Positions 52,486-60,493 are shown, counted from the stretch's first letter. The stretch is 64,000 nucleotides of DNA from Actinomycetota bacterium (GCA_018268675.1 JAFDWB010000084.1:248001-312000), one strand, 5' to 3'. Program-made: numbers and translations. The notes: generated from the sequence alone by a model not told the origin.

Positions 52486-52609
52486 TTAGTAAGTTGATCG
52501 ACAAAGCACGCTTAGTGCGATGGGGATGATGCAGCCACGCTTCGGGCCCTGTCAAATCGGACTTTCGGGTAGCCCTATAGTCTTTCCTTACCTAGTCGGT
52601 CAACTTTAG
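52486..52609. promoter_or_regulatory. divergent promoter with two TAAGTTGAYC motifs, inverted to each other
   Basis: TTAGTAAGTTGATCGACAAAG begins at 52486 on the plus strand (20-base core AAGTTGATCGACAAAG from 52491). The minus strand reads CTAAAGTTGACCGACTAG over 52609-52592. Both contain GTTGAYCGAC, itself a dyad. The copies face each other about 100 bp apart. A LysR-type site pair for the adjacent regulator is plausible. Confidence 0.55.
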
Positions 52610-52650
52610 TGAAATAGGTTCACAGGTCCGCCCCGGAGGCCGGTCCGCCG

Positions 52651-53562
52651 ATGCGCATCCAACAACTCGAATACGCCACCGCCGTCGCCCGCTTCGGCTC
52701 CTTCCGCCGCGCGGCCGAGGCGCTCCACATCTCCCAGCCGGCGCTGAGCGAGAACGTGCGCCGCCTGGAGCGGGAGCTCGGGGTGGAGATCCTCGACCGG
52801 CGGCGCTCCGGGGCGACGGTAGGCGAGCACGGCCGCGAGCTCCTCCCCCACATGCTGGCCGTGATCGAGGCGGCCGACAGCCTGAAGCGGGCCGCCGACG
52901 AGAGCCGGGCGCTCTCCCGCACGGTCCGGGTCGGCACCGTGACCGCGGCGACGGTGCCGCTGCTGGCGCCGACGATCCATGCCTTCCGCGAGACCCACGC
53001 CTCGACCCAGGTGGAGATCCTGAGCGCCCAGCAGGGGGCGATCCACCGGGCGCTGCTGGAGGGCTCGATGGACCTTGGGCTGGTCAACTACCTGGAGGGC
53101 GACGACATACCGCCGGAGTTCGAGTCGACCGAGCTGCTGCGCGGCCGGCCGGTGGTCTGCCTGCGACCCGACGACGAGCTGGCGAACGGCGGCGCGGTGC
53201 GCACCGCGGACCTCTGGGATCGCCCTCTGATCGCGATGCGCCCGGGCTACGTCATGCACCGCTACGTCACCCGCCTCCTCGACGGCCGCGATCCGACCCC
53301 CTCCTACTCCGCCGACGGTGCCGAGATGGGCAAGCTGATGGTCGCCGCCGGCCTCGGCATCGCCCTCCTCCCCGACTACTCCGTGATCGGCGACCCGCTC
53401 GAGCGCAGCGGCGAGATCACCCACCGCCCCCTGGAGGACGACGGCGCCGGCGTCCTCCTCGTCCTGCAGCGCCGCCGCTCGACCCCGGCCCACAACGCGG
53501 TCTCCGACCTCCACGATTTGTTCGTGGCCGAAGCGGAGCGAGCGCGGGACCGAGGAAGCTGA
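52651..53562 (+). CDS. LysR-family regulator, probable regulator of the organosulfur operons
   Basis: 303 aa. N-terminal HTH (RIQQLEYATAVARFGSFRRAAEALHISQPALSENVRRLERELG in parts), linker helix and type 2 periplasmic-binding-like effector domain from about residue 90 (VRVGTVTAATVPLLAPTI). It is divergent from the second monooxygenase operon, the classic LysR arrangement. CysB/Cbl-like control by sulfur supply is an inference. Confidence 0.9.
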   Translation: MRIQQLEYATAVARFGSFRRAAEALHISQPALSENVRRLERELGVEILDRRRSGATVGEHGRELLPHMLAVIEAADSLKRAADESRALSRTVRVGTVTAATVPLLAPTIHAFRETHASTQVEILSAQQGAIHRALLEGSMDLGLVNYLEGDDIPPEFESTELLRGRPVVCLRPDDELANGGAVRTADLWDRPLIAMRPGYVMHRYVTRLLDGRDPTPSYSADGAEMGKLMVAAGLGIALLPDYSVIGDPLERSGEITHRPLEDDGAGVLLVLQRRRSTPAHNAVSDLHDLFVAEAERARDRGS

Positions 53563-53590
53563 CGCCGGCCGCGCCCTTATCGTCCCCGCG

Positions 53591-54676
53591 GTGACCCGCC
53601 TCACCCTCGTCGACCTCTTCGCCGGCTGCGGGGGGATGACGCGGGGGTTCGAGGACTCGGGGGCGTTCCGGTCGGTGTTCGCGGTCGAGTTCGATCGCGA
53701 CGCGGCGGCGACGTATGCGGTCAATTTCGGCGACCACGTGGCGTGCGGGCCGATCGAGGACGTTGCTGCGTTCCCCGGCGCGGACGTGGTGATCGGGGGG
53801 CCGCCGTGCCAAGGGTTCTCGCCGCTCAACCGGGGGGCGGTGGGGTTCGAGCGCCGGGGGCTATGGCGGGAGTACCTGCGGGCCTTGGAGGCCATCGGGC
53901 CGCGCGCCTTCGTGATGGAGAACGTCCCCGAGCTGCTGCGGAGCGCCGAGTACGCGGAGTTCAGGCGCCGCGCCGAGGCGCTCGGCTTCGAGGTCGAGGG
54001 CGAGATCCTGAACGCCGCCGACTTCGGCGTCCCCCAACGCCGCCGCCGCGCCATCGTCCTCGGCCTCCGCGACCTCGGCGCGCGCCGCGTCCCCTGGCCG
54101 ACGCCGACCCACGCCGACCCGACGCTTGTCCTCGATACGAAGACAAGCGTCGACGGGGTGGGAGGCTGGGTGACGTTTCGTGAGGCGGTCGTCGGGCTTT
54201 CGTTGCAGCCTGACGGGAGGCGGTGGCATCGGCCCAGGCGGCCGCGGCCGGAGAGCGTGCGGCGCTACAAGGCGGTGCCTCGCGACGGCGGGGATCGGTT
54301 CGCGATGCAGCGGAACCTCGACCGGGCCGGCCTCGGGCACCTGGTGCCGCGTTGCTGGCGGGAGAAGCCGACCGGGACGACCGACGTCTTCGGCCGGCTC
54401 TGGTGGGACCGCCCGGCGCTGACGATTCGGACCGAGTTCTACAAGCCCGAGAAAGGGCGCTACCTCCACCCCTCCGCCCACCGCCCGATCACGGTGCGCG
54501 AGGCGGCGCGGCTGATGAGCTTCCCGGACGACTTCGCCCTGCCGGAGGACCAGGCGATGTCGAGCGTCGCCCGCCAGGTCGGCAACGCGGTGCCGCCGCT
54601 GCTCGCCCGCCGCATCGCCGAGTCGCTCGCCGCCTCACTTGCGGCGGGCGATCCCGCCTTGGCCACGGCCGCCTAG
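53591..54676 (+). CDS. DNA (cytosine-5)-methyltransferase
   Basis: 361 aa. Motif I DLFAGCGGMTRGF, motif IV GGPPCQGFSPLNR with nucleophile C73, motif VI ENVPELL, motif VIII GVPQRRRRAIVLG, then a target-recognition region (about 175-270) and motifs IX/X (RPITVREAARLMSFPDDF, QVGNAVPPLLA). GTG 53591. It is paired with a convergent Vsr gene and no restriction endonuclease is nearby, as for Dcm/Vsr pairs. The target sequence is not predictable. Confidence 0.93.
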   Translation: MTRLTLVDLFAGCGGMTRGFEDSGAFRSVFAVEFDRDAAATYAVNFGDHVACGPIEDVAAFPGADVVIGGPPCQGFSPLNRGAVGFERRGLWREYLRALEAIGPRAFVMENVPELLRSAEYAEFRRRAEALGFEVEGEILNAADFGVPQRRRRAIVLGLRDLGARRVPWPTPTHADPTLVLDTKTSVDGVGGWVTFREAVVGLSLQPDGRRWHRPRRPRPESVRRYKAVPRDGGDRFAMQRNLDRAGLGHLVPRCWREKPTGTTDVFGRLWWDRPALTIRTEFYKPEKGRYLHPSAHRPITVREAARLMSFPDDFALPEDQAMSSVARQVGNAVPPLLARRIAESLAASLAAGDPALATAA

Positions 54677-55102
54677 GGACTCGCGCACCGCCGCCTCGAC
54701 CCGGTCGGCGGCGTCGGCGATCCCCTCGTGCTCCCAGACCCGCACCACGGTCCAGCCCGCGACTGCGAGGAGGTCGTTGACGGTGGCGTCGCGCTCCCGG
54801 TTGCGGGCGAGCTTGTCCTGCCAGAAGGCTTCGTTCGCGCGCGGCATCGTGCCGTGCTCGGGACAGGAGTGCCAGAAGCACCCGTCGACGTACACGGCGA
54901 CCTTCGCCGGGCCGAAGACGAGGTCGGCGCGGCTCGGCACGCCTTTCATCGGCCGCCGGTCGACCCGGTAGCGCAGGCCGCGCCGGTGCAGCTCGGAGCG
55001 CAGTTCGAGCTCCGGCGCCGTGTCCCGCCTCCGCACCCGCGACATCCGCTCGCTGACGCCGACCGAGGAGGGCGTCATCGGCGGTCGGGCGCGGCGGGCC
55101 AC
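54635..55102 (-). CDS. very short patch repair (Vsr) endonuclease
   Basis: 155 aa, usual Vsr length. MSRVRRRDTAPELELRSELHRRGLRYRVD (in parts), the active-site Asp in SRADLVF, VYVDGCFWHSCPEHG and FWQDKLARNRERD are present. It nicks next to T in T:G mismatches left by deamination of 5-methylcytosine, so it repairs damage caused by the neighbouring methyltransferase. Its 3' end overlaps that gene by 42 bp. The start is GTG 55102; ATG 55078 is an alternative. Confidence 0.92.
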   Translation of the reverse strand: MARRARPPMTPSSVGVSERMSRVRRRDTAPELELRSELHRRGLRYRVDRRPMKGVPSRADLVFGPAKVAVYVDGCFWHSCPEHGTMPRANEAFWQDKLARNRERDATVNDLLAVAGWTVVRVWEHEGIADAADRVEAAVRESLGGRGQGGIARRK

Positions 55103-55153
55103 GGCCCGACTCTAGTCGCGCCCCGCGCTCACCCGCGCGGCCGCGCCCGGCGC

Positions 55154-56320
55154 TCAGCCTCCGGGGAAGGCGATGACCTGGTCGTTCAGCGGCAGCTCGT
55201 CGCGCCGCGCGCCGACCCCCTTGCGGGCGATCTTCGCCACTTCGCCCGCTTCGACCCCTTCCAGGTTCGTCAGTTCGCCTTCGACCGAGAAGCTCGAGAA
55301 CCGGTACGGCATCCCGTTGGAGGCGAGCGCGTGCGGGCTGTCCATGACGTGGAAGTGAAGGTGCGGGGCGCTCGAGTTGCCGCTGTTGCCGAGCAGCCCG
55401 AGGACCTGGCCGACCGCCACCCTCTGCCCCACCTTGACCCGCACCGACCCCGGCTCGAGGTGTGCGTAGAAGGCGTAGTGGCCGCCGCCGAAGGCGACGA
55501 TGACGTGGTTGCCGCCCGCGCGTTCGGCGGTGATCGCGGGCGGCAACGCGCCCGCCGGCGTGTTGGGGATGTCGTCGACGACCCCCACCACCTTGCCCGC
55601 GGTCGCCGAGAGCACTTCGTCGCCGAAGTACGGGTAGCTGGAGAGCTGGTCGAGCGGGCCCTCGAAGAGGCGGCCGAGCGGGTCGATCTGGACGAAGTCG
55701 ATCGCGAAGCGCTCCGCCACGTGGGGCGCGCCGTTGACCGGCAGCACGGTCCCCCGGTGGGAGGTGAAGGCCGAGCAGCAGCCGTTGGCGACGACCCACC
55801 CGGGGCCGCGCAGCGGCGGCGCGATGACGACAGCTTCGCGGCGCGTCACCTTGACCGGCGCCAGTTCGTAGGCGGTCGCGACGGCGGCCTGCCGCGGCTG
55901 CATCGTCAGCGCGATCCGGTGGGTCAGCCGCGCCGGGACCTTCGCGTCGCGCGCGAGGCTGACGTCCATCACCACGTAGGCGCCCTGGCCCGGTTTCAGC
56001 TTGACCGAGTGGGTCGACTGGCCGTAGGGCTGCATCACCGCTTCGAGCGACGGGCCGGCGAGCTTCTCGACCACCTTGCCGCCGGCCAGCGCCTCGAGGC
56101 TGCGCACGGTGACGGTCGATTCGCTGCGGTTGATCAGCTGCAGCTCGTAGGCGAGTTCGCGGCGCCCGTTGCCGGCGAGGACCGGTTCGGGCGAGGCGAT
56201 CCCGTTGCCGACGACCGGGGTCAGCACTTCGTGCGGTGCCCCGGCCGCACCGGGGACGACCGCCACCAGCAGGGCGGCGAGCGCGGCGAGGAGCCCGATC
56301 GGGAGGGGGCGGCAGGACAA
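55154..56320 (-). CDS. secreted M23-family peptidase-like protein with altered zinc site
   Basis: 388 aa. Signal peptide, an N-terminal beta domain (about 35-160) and an M23/LytM domain (about 180-385) with GNHVIVAFGGGHYAFYAHL, VGQVLGLLGNSGNSSAPHLHFHV. The H-x-H pair (320-324 HLHFH) and H286 are present, but the first ligand motif H-x3-D reads R204-F-A-I-D208, so the His is missing at that position (H200 might substitute). It could be a degraded or non-catalytic cell-wall binder. The TTG start gives the signal peptide. Confidence 0.8.
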   Translation of the reverse strand: MSCRPLPIGLLAALAALLVAVVPGAAGAPHEVLTPVVGNGIASPEPVLAGNGRRELAYELQLINRSESTVTVRSLEALAGGKVVEKLAGPSLEAVMQPYGQSTHSVKLKPGQGAYVVMDVSLARDAKVPARLTHRIALTMQPRQAAVATAYELAPVKVTRREAVVIAPPLRGPGWVVANGCCSAFTSHRGTVLPVNGAPHVAERFAIDFVQIDPLGRLFEGPLDQLSSYPYFGDEVLSATAGKVVGVVDDIPNTPAGALPPAITAERAGGNHVIVAFGGGHYAFYAHLEPGSVRVKVGQRVAVGQVLGLLGNSGNSSAPHLHFHVMDSPHALASNGMPYRFSSFSVEGELTNLEGVEAGEVAKIARKGVGARRDELPLNDQVIAFPGG

Positions 56321-56407
56321 GGGGCGCGCACTTTACGGAGCGACGACCGGCGGCGGCACCCGATCTGGACGGATGGTCGCCGAATTTCGGCGCCCGCCCC
56401 GCCGCCC

Positions 56408-56905
56408 TCAGCCGGGCTTGCCCGCCCCCCCGGCGAGGCGCTCGACCTGGGCGCCGCCGATCTCCCCGGTCAGCTCGAGGAAGGCGACGATCGTCTCCAG
56501 CTCTGCCGCGGTGAAGCGCGCCGCCAGGCGCCGCTGCCACTCGGCGGCGATCGGCCCCCAGATCGACTCGGCGCGGGCGCGGAACTCCGGCGTCACCGCG
56601 ACGCGCACGCGCCGCCGGTCGGCGGGATCGGGGGCGCGGCGGGCGAACCCGGCGCCTTCGAGGCGGTCGAGCGCGCCGGTCACGGCCCCGGTCGTCACCC
56701 CCACCGCGCGCGCCAGCTCGCCCGCGGTGAGCCCGCCCGCGTTCTCGATCGCATTGAGGAAGCGCAGGTCCATCGCCGAGATCCCGAGGCGCCGCGCGGC
56801 CAGCTCTTCGATCGCGCCGTCCTGGGTACCGGCAGCGCGGAACGCCGCGATCAGGCGCGCGACCAGCTCGCTCTTCGACGCTCTCCTGGAGGGTTTGGCG
56901 ACCAT
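56408..56905 (-). CDS. MarR-family transcriptional regulator
   Basis: 165 aa. DLRFLNAIENAGGLTAGELARAVGVTTGAVTGALDRLEGAGFARRAPDPADRRRVRV (HTH and wing, in parts). ATG 56905 is preferred because a perfect dyad lies immediately upstream; a GTG at 56929 would put it inside the gene. Divergent from the VOC protein gene, which it probably regulates. Confidence 0.9.
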   Translation of the reverse strand: MVAKPSRRASKSELVARLIAAFRAAGTQDGAIEELAARRLGISAMDLRFLNAIENAGGLTAGELARAVGVTTGAVTGALDRLEGAGFARRAPDPADRRRVRVAVTPEFRARAESIWGPIAAEWQRRLAARFTAAELETIVAFLELTGEIGGAQVERLAGGAGKPG

Positions 56906-56908
56906 TCT

Positions 56909-56921
56909 CTTAGCTGCTAAG
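56909..56921. promoter_or_regulatory. CTTAGC-T-GCTAAG dyad, MarR operator candidate
   Basis: A perfect 13-bp dyad, with ACTAAGT (56932-56938) a half-site 11 bp on. It lies between the divergent MarR and VOC genes. Confidence 0.55.
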
Positions 56922-56989
56922 ATACTCACGTACTAAGTTACTTGCCGAAGCGTGATCTTACGCCCCGGCGCGAACGGAAGGACAGCGAG

Positions 56990-57379
56990 ATGAGCACCGA
57001 CAGCACCGCGGCCTCGAAGCTCGACTGGCGCCTGGAGCTGATCCAGGTCCCGGTCGCCGACATCGACCGGGCGAAGGCCTTCTACGTCCAGGCGGGCTTC
57101 CTCGCCGAACACGACCACCAGGTGAGCGACGAGCTCCGCTTCGTCCAGCTGACCCCGCCCGGCTCCGCCTGCTCGATCGCGCTGACCAGCGGCGCCCACG
57201 GGATGGCGCCCGGCTCGCTCGAGGGCCTGCAGCTCGTCGTCACCGACGTCGACACGGCGCGCGAGGAGCTGCTCGCCCGCGGGATCGAGGTCGGCGAGGT
57301 CCAGGAGTTCCCCTGGGGGCGCTTCGTCTTCTTCGCCGACCCCGACGGCAACCGCTGGGCGGTCCAGCAGGTCGGCTAG
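56990..57379 (+). CDS. VOC-superfamily (glyoxalase/bleomycin-resistance type) protein
   Basis: 129 aa, one VOC repeat pair: LELIQVPVADIDRAKAFYVQAGF, QLVVTDVDTAREELLARGIEVG and FVFFADPDGNRWAVQQ. ATG 56990 follows GGAAGGA. Could be a glyoxalase, dioxygenase-like or binding protein. The conserved metal positions are only partly kept. Adjacent MarR suggests a response to a small molecule. Confidence 0.85.
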   Translation: MSTDSTAASKLDWRLELIQVPVADIDRAKAFYVQAGFLAEHDHQVSDELRFVQLTPPGSACSIALTSGAHGMAPGSLEGLQLVVTDVDTAREELLARGIEVGEVQEFPWGRFVFFADPDGNRWAVQQVG

Positions 57380-57381
57380 CG

Positions 57382-58125
57382 CTACTTGACGAAGAGCACG
57401 ATCGCGACGATGACGCCGACCGTCACCACGATCCAGCGCAGCGCCTCGTCGGGGACGCGGCGGCCGTAGCGGGCGCCGATCTGGGCGCCGACGGTCGAGC
57501 TGACGGCGAGCAGCGCGGCGGCCTCCCAGGCGACGTGGGCGACGATCACGAAGAGGATCGCGGCGACCCCGTTGGTGATCCCGGCCATCAGGTTCTTCAG
57601 CCCGTTCAGCCGTTGCAGGCGGTCGGCGATGAGGAAGCGCAGCGCGGCGAGCAGGATCACCCCCTGCGCGGCGCCGAAGTAGCCGCCGTAGACGCCGACC
57701 GCGAAGCCGACGGCGAGGAGCGCCAGCTTGCGATGGTGGCTGAGCGAGCCGTGGCTCAGCTTCGGTTTCGGGCGCGCCACCATCAGCGCGCAGGCGAGCA
57801 GGATCAGGATCGGGACGACCGCTTCGAAGACGCCTTCGGGCAGGGTCAGCAGCAGGACGCCGCCGGTGATCGCCCCGAGCACCGACCCGGTGCCGCCGTG
57901 CAAGATCCGCTCGCGCTGCCCCTCGAGCTCGCGCCGATACCCCCAGGCCGCGCTGATGCTGCCGGAGACGAGGCCGACCGTGTTGGAGACGTTGGCCGTG
58001 ACCGGCGCGTACCCCACCGCCAGCAGCACCGGGTAGGTGAGCAGCGAGCCGGAGCCGACGATCGCGTTGATGCCGCCCGCGGTGAAGCCGGCGGCGAGCA
58101 CGGCGAGGGCCTGGAGCAGGTTCAT
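57382..58125 (-). CDS. TauE/SafE-family permease (putative sulfite/organic anion exporter)
   Basis: 247 aa with about 7-8 membrane helices and the two GG-rich half motifs (AAGFTAGGINAIVGSGSLLTYPVLLA in pieces and GFAVGVYGGYFGAAQGVILLAAL). The family exports sulfite or sulfoacetate and related anions. Sulfite from the SsuD-type reactions upstream would be a fitting substrate, though the gene is 5 kb away. It ends 2 bp from the VOC gene (convergent). Confidence 0.88.
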   Translation of the reverse strand: MNLLQALAVLAAGFTAGGINAIVGSGSLLTYPVLLAVGYAPVTANVSNTVGLVSGSISAAWGYRRELEGQRERILHGGTGSVLGAITGGVLLLTLPEGVFEAVVPILILLACALMVARPKPKLSHGSLSHHRKLALLAVGFAVGVYGGYFGAAQGVILLAALRFLIADRLQRLNGLKNLMAGITNGVAAILFVIVAHVAWEAAALLAVSSTVGAQIGARYGRRVPDEALRWIVVTVGVIVAIVLFVK

Positions 58126-58184
58126 CAGCCCGCCAGTCTCCCCGAAGCACGAGAGCGGAGCGCACAGTCCCCCGCGCCCCCGAT

Positions 58185-58233
58185 GTTGATGGGCCGAAAA
58201 CCTCTCTATTTCAGCGGTTTTCGGCCCATCAAC
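58185..58233. terminator. 18-bp perfect hairpin at the end of the unknown 145-aa gene
   Basis: GTTGATGGGCCGAAAACC (58185-58202) pairs exactly with 58216-58233, loop 13 nt. The right arm covers the stop codon of the gene at 58229-58666. No T-run, so a rho-independent terminator is not certain. Confidence 0.55.
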
Positions 58234-58666
58234 CGTGAGGGTCGCCTTCGACCACCTCGGCGACGGCGCCGGTCGCCAGCGCCTTGCGGCCGAGGCGGGT
58301 CGGGGTGTAGTCGAGGCCGTCTGCCGTAGCGTGCACCTGGGGACGGACGAGCGCCGCGTGCTCCAGCGCCTGCATCCCCTCGGCGACGAGCCGCTCCAGG
58401 CGACCGCCGAGGCGCTCGTCCGCGCCGCGGCCCGAGCCCTCCGGCGCCATCGCGCCCGCCAGCCCGGCGATCGTCGCCCCGGCCCCGCCCGACCCGCCGA
58501 CGGTCACTTCCTCCTCCGGGTCCTCCCACTCGGCCCCCGGCCCGAACGCCCTGCCCATCACCTCGGCCGCGAGCATCGGCAGCGGTAGCCGGTCGAGCCG
58601 CTCGATCTCGGCTTCCAACGCGTCCGCCTCCGCGCTCCGGTCGACCCTACCGCCGAACAGCGCCAT
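58229..58666 (-). CDS. protein of unknown function (145 aa)
   Basis: An N-terminal helix with FGGRVDRSAEADALEAEIERLDRLPLPMLAAEVM, a Gly/Ala linker (GGSGGAGATIAGLAGAMAPEG), a central ERLVAEGMQALEHAALV helix and a C-terminal YTPTRLGRKALATGAV that resembles the wing or helix end of a small winged-helix repeat (a T-x-x-G-x-x-A pattern). No family is recognised. No membrane segment or signal. The stop is within the hairpin at 58185-58233. Confidence 0.55.
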   Translation of the reverse strand: MALFGGRVDRSAEADALEAEIERLDRLPLPMLAAEVMGRAFGPGAEWEDPEEEVTVGGSGGAGATIAGLAGAMAPEGSGRGADERLGGRLERLVAEGMQALEHAALVRPQVHATADGLDYTPTRLGRKALATGAVAEVVEGDPHG

Positions 58667-59027
58667 CCCCGCCTTCCTTTCCTTCGTCGAAGCCACCGCC
58701 CGACGGCGGTGCGCGGGCAAGCATAGGTACGAAGGCGGACCGGGCGCGGTTCGGTCATGTCGGCGGCACGAAACGCCGCGCCGCCAGATCACCGCGGTGA
58801 GCGCGGCGACGCGCTGGAATATCTCGGCGAGCCATCCGATCGCCCCCTTCGAGACCCGTAGTGCTGCGCCGCCGCAGTGACGATCGGCGCAAAGGCGAGC
58901 CAGAGGATCTACCTCGCCGCGAGGAACTGGGACGACCTCCCTTCTCTCCAACCCGACCCCCTCCAGCTGTTCCTTATGGCCGATATACCGGCATAAGGAA
59001 CAGCTGGACGGGAAGCGCCTCCTGGGG
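58667..59027. other. 361-bp gap with dispersed repeat copy B, no credible gene
   Basis: The reading frames here are shadows. The right third is the hairpin repeat at 58935-59024, ending four bases before the aminotransferase stop codon. The left part shows nothing I can interpret. Confidence 0.5.
58935..59024. repeat. dispersed hairpin repeat, copy B
   Basis: ACCTCCCTTCTCTCC... to ...CTCCTGGGG, aligned over its length with 33570-33660. The stem CCAGCTGTTCCTTATG (58963-58978) pairs exactly with CATAAGGAACAGCTGG (58992-59007), 16 bp. Confidence 0.7.
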
Positions 59028-60410
59028 TTAGACAGGCTGTCTAGTTGCGACGATGCTTTCGCCGACGATCGTGACGGCGCGGGCGAGCTGCTCGTCGGAG
59101 ATCGTGAAGGGGGGTGCGAGGCAGAGGATGTCGTCGAGGAGGCCGCGGGTGAGGAGGCCGCGGTCGCGGGCCTGGTCGGCGACCTGGCGGCCACGGGTGA
59201 GGTCCTTGGGGAAGCGGGCGCGGGTCTGCTTGTCGGCGACCAGCTCGATCCCGACCATCAGGCCGGCCTGGCGGATCTCGCCGACCTCGGGGAGGTCGGA
59301 CAGGGGCTCGAGGAGGCCGGCGAGGGTCGCCGTCGCCTCCTCGACGCGGTCGAGGATCCCCTCCGCCTCGATCGCGGCGATGTTCGCGAGGCCGACCGCG
59401 CAGGCCACCGGGTGGCCGGAGTGGGTGAAGCCGTGCATGAGGAAGCCGGGCTCGGCGGCGGGGTCGCGCAGCTCGTCCCAGAGCTGGTCGGAGACAAGCA
59501 CGCCGCCGAGCGGGACGTAGCCGCTGCTCACCCCCTTGGCGAAGGTGAGGAGGTCGGGGGTGACCTCCTGGGCGCCGGACGCGAACCAGCTGCCGGTGCG
59601 GCCGAAGCCGGTGATCACCTCGTCGACGATCAGCAGCACCTCGTGGCGGTCGCAGACCTCGCGCACCGCCCGCAGGTACCCCGGCGGCGGCACGATCACT
59701 CCCCCCGAACCGAAGACCGGCTCCACGACCACGGCCGCCACGCGGTCGCCGCCGACCTCGCGGATTCGGCTCTCCAGAGCACTTCCCGTGCACACCGGAC
59801 AGGTCTCCGGGTCGCACGGCACGCCCGCGTCGCAGCGGTAGGTGTAGGGGGCGGAGACCTCGACGATCTGTGGCGCTTCGGGGCCGAAGTCGCCGTGGTA
59901 GGGGTCGAGCCGCGTCGCCGTCGTGGTCACCCCGGCGAGCCCGTGGTAGCCGCGATCGTGGGCGATCACGACCGCCTTCTCGGGGCGCCCGTCGCGGACC
60001 CAGTGGCGGCGGGCGAGCTTGATCGCGGTCTCGTTGGCCTCGCTGCCGCCGGAGACGAAGAAGACGCCGCCGAGCCCGGGCGGGGCGAGGTCGACGATCC
60101 GCTCCGCCAGTTCGATCGCCGGCGGCGAGGACACCCCGCCGAAGGTGGCGACGTAGGCGACCGTCGCCATCTGCCGGCGCGCCGCCTCGACCAGGTCCGC
60201 CCGACCATGCCCGAGGTTCACCGTCCAGAGGCCGGCCGAGCCGTCGAGGATGCGGCGGCCGCGCTCGTCGATCAGCTCGCAGCCCTCGGCGGCGACGATC
60301 ACGAGGGGCGCTGTCGCGGCGAGCCGCGAGTGGTCCGTCAGCGGATGGACCAGATTGGCGAGATCGGTCTCCGCGTAGCTCGAAGAGGTGCTTGGCGTCG
60401 CTTTGCTCAT
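59028..60410 (-). CDS. class III PLP-dependent aminotransferase (omega/beta-alanine type)
   Basis: 460 aa. SGGSEANETAIKLAR, HDRGYHG, IVDEVITGFGRTGS (D263 PLP partner) and FAKGVSSGYVPLGG with PLP lysine K292. An insertion with four Cys (193, 199, 204, 207: CDAGVPCDPETCPVC) is unusual and could bind a metal. Such enzymes use beta-alanine, putrescine, taurine or other omega-amino donors. ATG 60410. It follows its TetR gene; dyads sit in the gap and at its own 3' end. Confidence 0.9.
   Translation of the reverse strand: MSKATPSTSSSYAETDLANLVHPLTDHSRLAATAPLVIVAAEGCELIDERGRRILDGSAGLWTVNLGHGRADLVEAARRQMATVAYVATFGGVSSPPAIELAERIVDLAPPGLGGVFFVSGGSEANETAIKLARRHWVRDGRPEKAVVIAHDRGYHGLAGVTTTATRLDPYHGDFGPEAPQIVEVSAPYTYRCDAGVPCDPETCPVCTGSALESRIREVGGDRVAAVVVEPVFGSGGVIVPPPGYLRAVREVCDRHEVLLIVDEVITGFGRTGSWFASGAQEVTPDLLTFAKGVSSGYVPLGGVLVSDQLWDELRDPAAEPGFLMHGFTHSGHPVACAVGLANIAAIEAEGILDRVEEATATLAGLLEPLSDLPEVGEIRQAGLMVGIELVADKQTRARFPKDLTRGRQVADQARDRGLLTRGLLDDILCLAPPFTISDEQLARAVTIVGESIVATRQPV
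59029..59043. promoter_or_regulatory. perfect TAGACAG-G-CTGTCTA dyad over the aminotransferase stop codon
   Basis: A 15-bp perfect dyad of the same type as the site upstream of this gene (60479-60493), but located at the 3' end and covering two bases of its stop codon. Confidence 0.6.
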
Positions 60411-60430
60411 GGCCCCCGCGCGGGCGATCG

Positions 60431-60493
60431 CGACAGTGCTGTCGGCGGTCGCCCCGCGGCCACGAACGCTATCGAAACTAGACAGTCTGTTCA
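60431..60493. promoter_or_regulatory. TetR-type operators upstream of the aminotransferase
   Basis: TAGACAGTCTGTTCA (60479-60493) and CGACAGTGCTGTCG (60431-60444) share the ACAG...CTGT core. They lie in the gap between the tetR 3' end and the aminotransferase start. Confidence 0.6.
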
